A DNA stretch of 64,000 nt. It comes from Chondrus crispus. Lineage: Eukaryota > Rhodophyta > Florideophyceae > Gigartinales > Gigartinaceae. Shown one piece after another: positions 61,501 through 64,000 of this stretch. Each line of letters starts with the position of its first letter. Positions within the stretch are counted from its first letter, which is position 1. The DNA lies in the NCBI RefSeq assembly GCF_000350225.1, contig NW_005179007.1:124001-188000 (forward strand), written 5' to 3'. A program made the translations under genes and the position numbers. The notes beneath the pieces are model-generated. The model made no database searches. It was not told where the DNA came from and saw only the letters and a list, made by a program, of their open reading frames with translations.

Positions 61501-62580
61501 ATCACCTCGACCGCTCGCTTCCCATTTCCATCGGTGGTCCACAGGCCAGTCATAAGCGAGCAGACGTGCAACCCCCGATCCCTGGCCTGACAGTGCTCTA
61601 TAAGTTCGAGGAGGTCGCACGAAGGCGCACAGATGAAGCAGCCCGACGACAATGAAAAGCTCGGAGGTGGGGAAGCCACGGCGCGCAGGTGTGATGGCGG
61701 AGCGCCGGAGCGCCGGAGCGGCGATGCGGAATGCAAAGTCGAATGGCGGAGCACGGCTGCGATATGCGACGACTGCGGTGTGGACGCGCAACAGACGACG
61801 AATTAGGCAGCAAGGGCGATCGAGCGCGCGCAGAAGTGAGCGCTTGTATGGCGAGGACTGACAGTGGGCGCGCGCAAGTGTCGAGGACCGGAAGCTGTTG
61901 GTCCGCGCAGGATTTGGGGGTCAATTGGGACCGAAAAGGGCGGCCAGAGAAGGGGAAATAACTCAACGAGCCAGCGCTCTTACCCTACGCAAATTCAGAA
62001 GGCCGCCTTGCCAGGGCAACGGATCTGGTATCGGGCGGCAGCGGCGCGGCGTCAGATTCATACAGAGTTGGCGCAGACGGCCGTCAACCGTCGCCGCGTG
62101 CCCCAATTTTAGGGCCAACAGGGGGTGTGTGGGATGCTGGAAACTGAAGTTTATTCGGTTGGCCCTAAATCTGGGAAAAAGGAACTTATCCATGCGACGC
62201 GCCGGCGGGAAATCCGGCGATATTAAAGTCCGAGGCCGGTATCCCGACCGAACCTCAGGGGTAACTTGCTACCCTCTAACAGCGCCTGCAAAAAGTCCCC
62301 ACCATCCGAAGTATCCCCGTCCCCCTCACTCTCGCGACTCCTTTCCCCCGCCACTGTGCGCGACGAGCGCGGCTACTACTAACCTCATCGTTACCTTTCT
62401 CCCACGGAATATTAATTTACGGCGTAAAATATGAATTTGTAATTTAGGCGGGACTCTCTTTGGCGTCGGGCGTTCTGAAAATGAATCCTTGAGCAATTGT
62501 GTCATGCGAAATTATGGGGTCGGCGAAGGGAAGATCACAGAGCTGACAGTGTAGGCGCGCCACCAGATCGCGGAGGCGAT
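61501..62580. other. Intergenic, no gene supported
   Basis: GC-rich to about 62280, then mixed. Only short frames without motifs. Confidence 0.4.
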
Positions 62581-63150
62581 TCAGCGCGCGTGTCCGGCGC
62601 AGGTTTTGTGGTAGGACACCAGTCGCAGTGAGGCAAAAGATCTCGTGCCCGGACGGCAACTGTAGAAGGCACTAATACAAGGCGGCAGGTTGTGGCGGTG
62701 GCAATTACGCTGACTTGCAAAGCGCACGATATGCAGTGCGCAGAACTCTAGAAGTGGCGACAGTTCGTCATCGTCGACTGAATCGATGGTTGAAGAGACA
62801 AGGGACGTTGAATGAAAGGCGGAATGGGACGTGACTTCTTCCTGTGCTTCGATTTCATCCAGAGCTGGAGCCTGAGAGGCATTTAAATCTGAGGTGTTTG
62901 ACAAAGGGTCTGGGGATCCGTGGGTGGGTGTCAGCAGGAAGGAGCATTTAGTGTCCGTAGAGGCGTCGTGGTAGAGTAGGCGTCCAGGCGTGGGGGTATC
63001 GAACGACCGGGTGATGGGTGTCGAGGGCTTGTTGTATCCGGATTCGGTAATAGGATCGGGATGTGAGGCGGCAGCTGTAGTGCGTTGTTTCTTATTGCGC
63101 GCTTCGCGCAATACTTCACAGTCGTTTGCCGCACGCTTTACGCGTTTCAT
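62581..63150 (-). CDS. Hypothetical protein, weak support
   Basis: A 189-codon frame from ATG: MKRVKRAANDCEVLREARNK, a basic start with an RNKKQR nuclear-signal-like motif, then Ser/Thr/Pro-rich sequence and an acidic patch (LDEIEAQEEVTSHS, SVDDDELSPLLEF). The last 50 residues contain Cys and His (CALHIV, NCHRHNLPPC). It could be a real small nuclear protein, possibly with an unplaced intron near the end, or a chance frame. Confidence 0.3.
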   Translation of the reverse strand: MKRVKRAANDCEVLREARNKKQRTTAAASHPDPITESGYNKPSTPITRSFDTPTPGRLLYHDASTDTKCSFLLTPTHGSPDPLSNTSDLNASQAPALDEIEAQEEVTSHSAFHSTSLVSSTIDSVDDDELSPLLEFCALHIVRFASQRNCHRHNLPPCISAFYSCRPGTRSFASLRLVSYHKTCAGHAR

Positions 63151-64000
63151 AAACAAATACCCGTAAAAGGGTTACGCAAGTAGCATGCCTGATATTGCAC
63201 ACTGAGCAAAATTAGACACATATTAATCCACAGCGCACGAGGGACCAATTTGGGTCCTCTGTTTCACTCTCGGTTGCTGCGGAGAGGTCGCTTACTTGCA
63301 CATGTCGATATTGCCCCAACGGCGGGAAGGTGATCTGACATGTGTCGGTGCTGGCCACGGAGACGATCAGTGCAGAAGGGAGGGGCACAGTCCCAGTTGA
63401 CGCGCGGTGCTCAGGGGGGCCGAGACTGTTGTCGCTTTGGGATGCGGGGTTTGTACGAGTATTGGCGGTGAGGTTTGTAGTATACAGACCGACGCCCACG
63501 GAGAATACGAATCTGGCGGCCGGCACGGTGTACACGTGGGCGGGCGTGCCCACGAGTAGGGACCGCGCGCGTGTACCGATCGGTCGTGACGTGGCGTACG
63601 TGTACAGTAGCGCACGTGTGGTCCGTGCGGTAAACTACGGGTATTGCCCGTGTACAGTAGCGCACATGTGGTCCTTGCCGTAGTTGGTAGCTATTACGCG
63701 TGTACAGTAGCGTGCCCGTGCAGTGGCAGCATCCGCGCGATTGATAGTGATTCTGGCGCCGGTATTGTAATTGTGTACAGTACCCGGCACGCACTAGGCG
63801 GCAGATACAGTACTGGGACAGGTGTCCGAAGAGTCCCTTTGAGGGGTTAAGACCTGACACCCGTACCCAACAGTAAACTAGGGCAACTCGCCCCTGTTCC
63901 TTTCGCGCCAAATCTACGGCCGTTGGGTAGTTTTACCTGAACTGGCTTCTAATCCGTTACCGCTCGCTTCCATATACGCACCACGGAGCGACTGCGCGTA
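63151..64000. other. LTR-like or repeat-rich region at the window end
   Basis: No gene supported. It is rich in TGTACAGTA words and contains the tandem units at 63595-63720. Confidence 0.4.
63595..63720 (+). repeat. Three diverged ~50-bp tandem units
   Basis: GTGTACAGTAGCGCACGTG, GTGTACAGTAGCGCACATG and GTGTACAGTAGCGTGCCCG recur about every 49 bp, the first two followed by TGGTCC.TGC.GTA. The arrangement resembles the U3 repeats of the LTR at 8907-9995 in style, not in sequence. Confidence 0.7.

Overview
The window reads as nuclear DNA of a compact eukaryotic genome, most likely an alga and plausibly a red alga. This rests on intron-poor host genes with intergenic gaps of a few bases to a few hundred bases, a bacterial-type organellar asparaginyl-tRNA synthetase, a protein with a plastid-like leader, and abundant transposable elements. 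No species is assigned. Eleven introns can be placed by eye. All are GT..AG, 83-124 nt long, mostly near the 5' end of the gene, and four are exactly 114 nt.

Layout. 1-9995 is a chromodomain Ty3/Gypsy retrotransposon whose left LTR starts outside the window. It carries a long antisense reading frame between pol and the 3' LTR. 10159-11718 is a Tc1-type DNA transposon with 200-bp terminal inverted repeats. 12.0-33.1 kb is a dense host block: organellar AsnRS, a secreted Cys-rich protein, a plastid-like protein with an internal duplication, a short-chain dehydrogenase, a DUF2064 glycosyltransferase-like protein, a cyclin, an MEF2-type MADS-box factor, a PELP1/RIX1-like protein, SMN, mitochondrial bL32, a zinc-finger protein, a MoCF/CinA-like protein, COX16, the Golgi SNARE GOS28 and a small membrane protein.

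33.1-36.6 kb is gene-free and holds hairpins and one copy of a dispersed repeat. A C2H2 factor follows, then a 100-N assembly gap with a Gypsy fragment at its right edge. 38.3-43.6 kb holds TRAX (translin-associated factor X), a second cyclin and DNA topoisomerase I. From 46.3 kb onward transposable elements dominate: the second copy of the dispersed repeat, a broken PIF/Harbinger transposase, Myb-like and coiled-coil frames, LTR-like sequence, and a decayed Ty1/Copia element on the minus strand. That Copia element is interrupted by a hAT transposon (18-bp perfect terminal repeats, 3.2 kb) and by a second GC-rich insert. The last 3 kb has only weak reading frames and tandem repeats.

The host genes form no single pathway. 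They cover organelle translation and respiration (AsnRS, bL32m, COX16), RNA and ribosome biogenesis (SMN, PELP1/RIX1-like, TRAX), cell cycle and transcription (two cyclins, MADS, two C2H2 proteins, TOP1) and membrane traffic (GOS28). Many neighbours are convergent or divergent, with overlapping 3' ends or short shared promoters.
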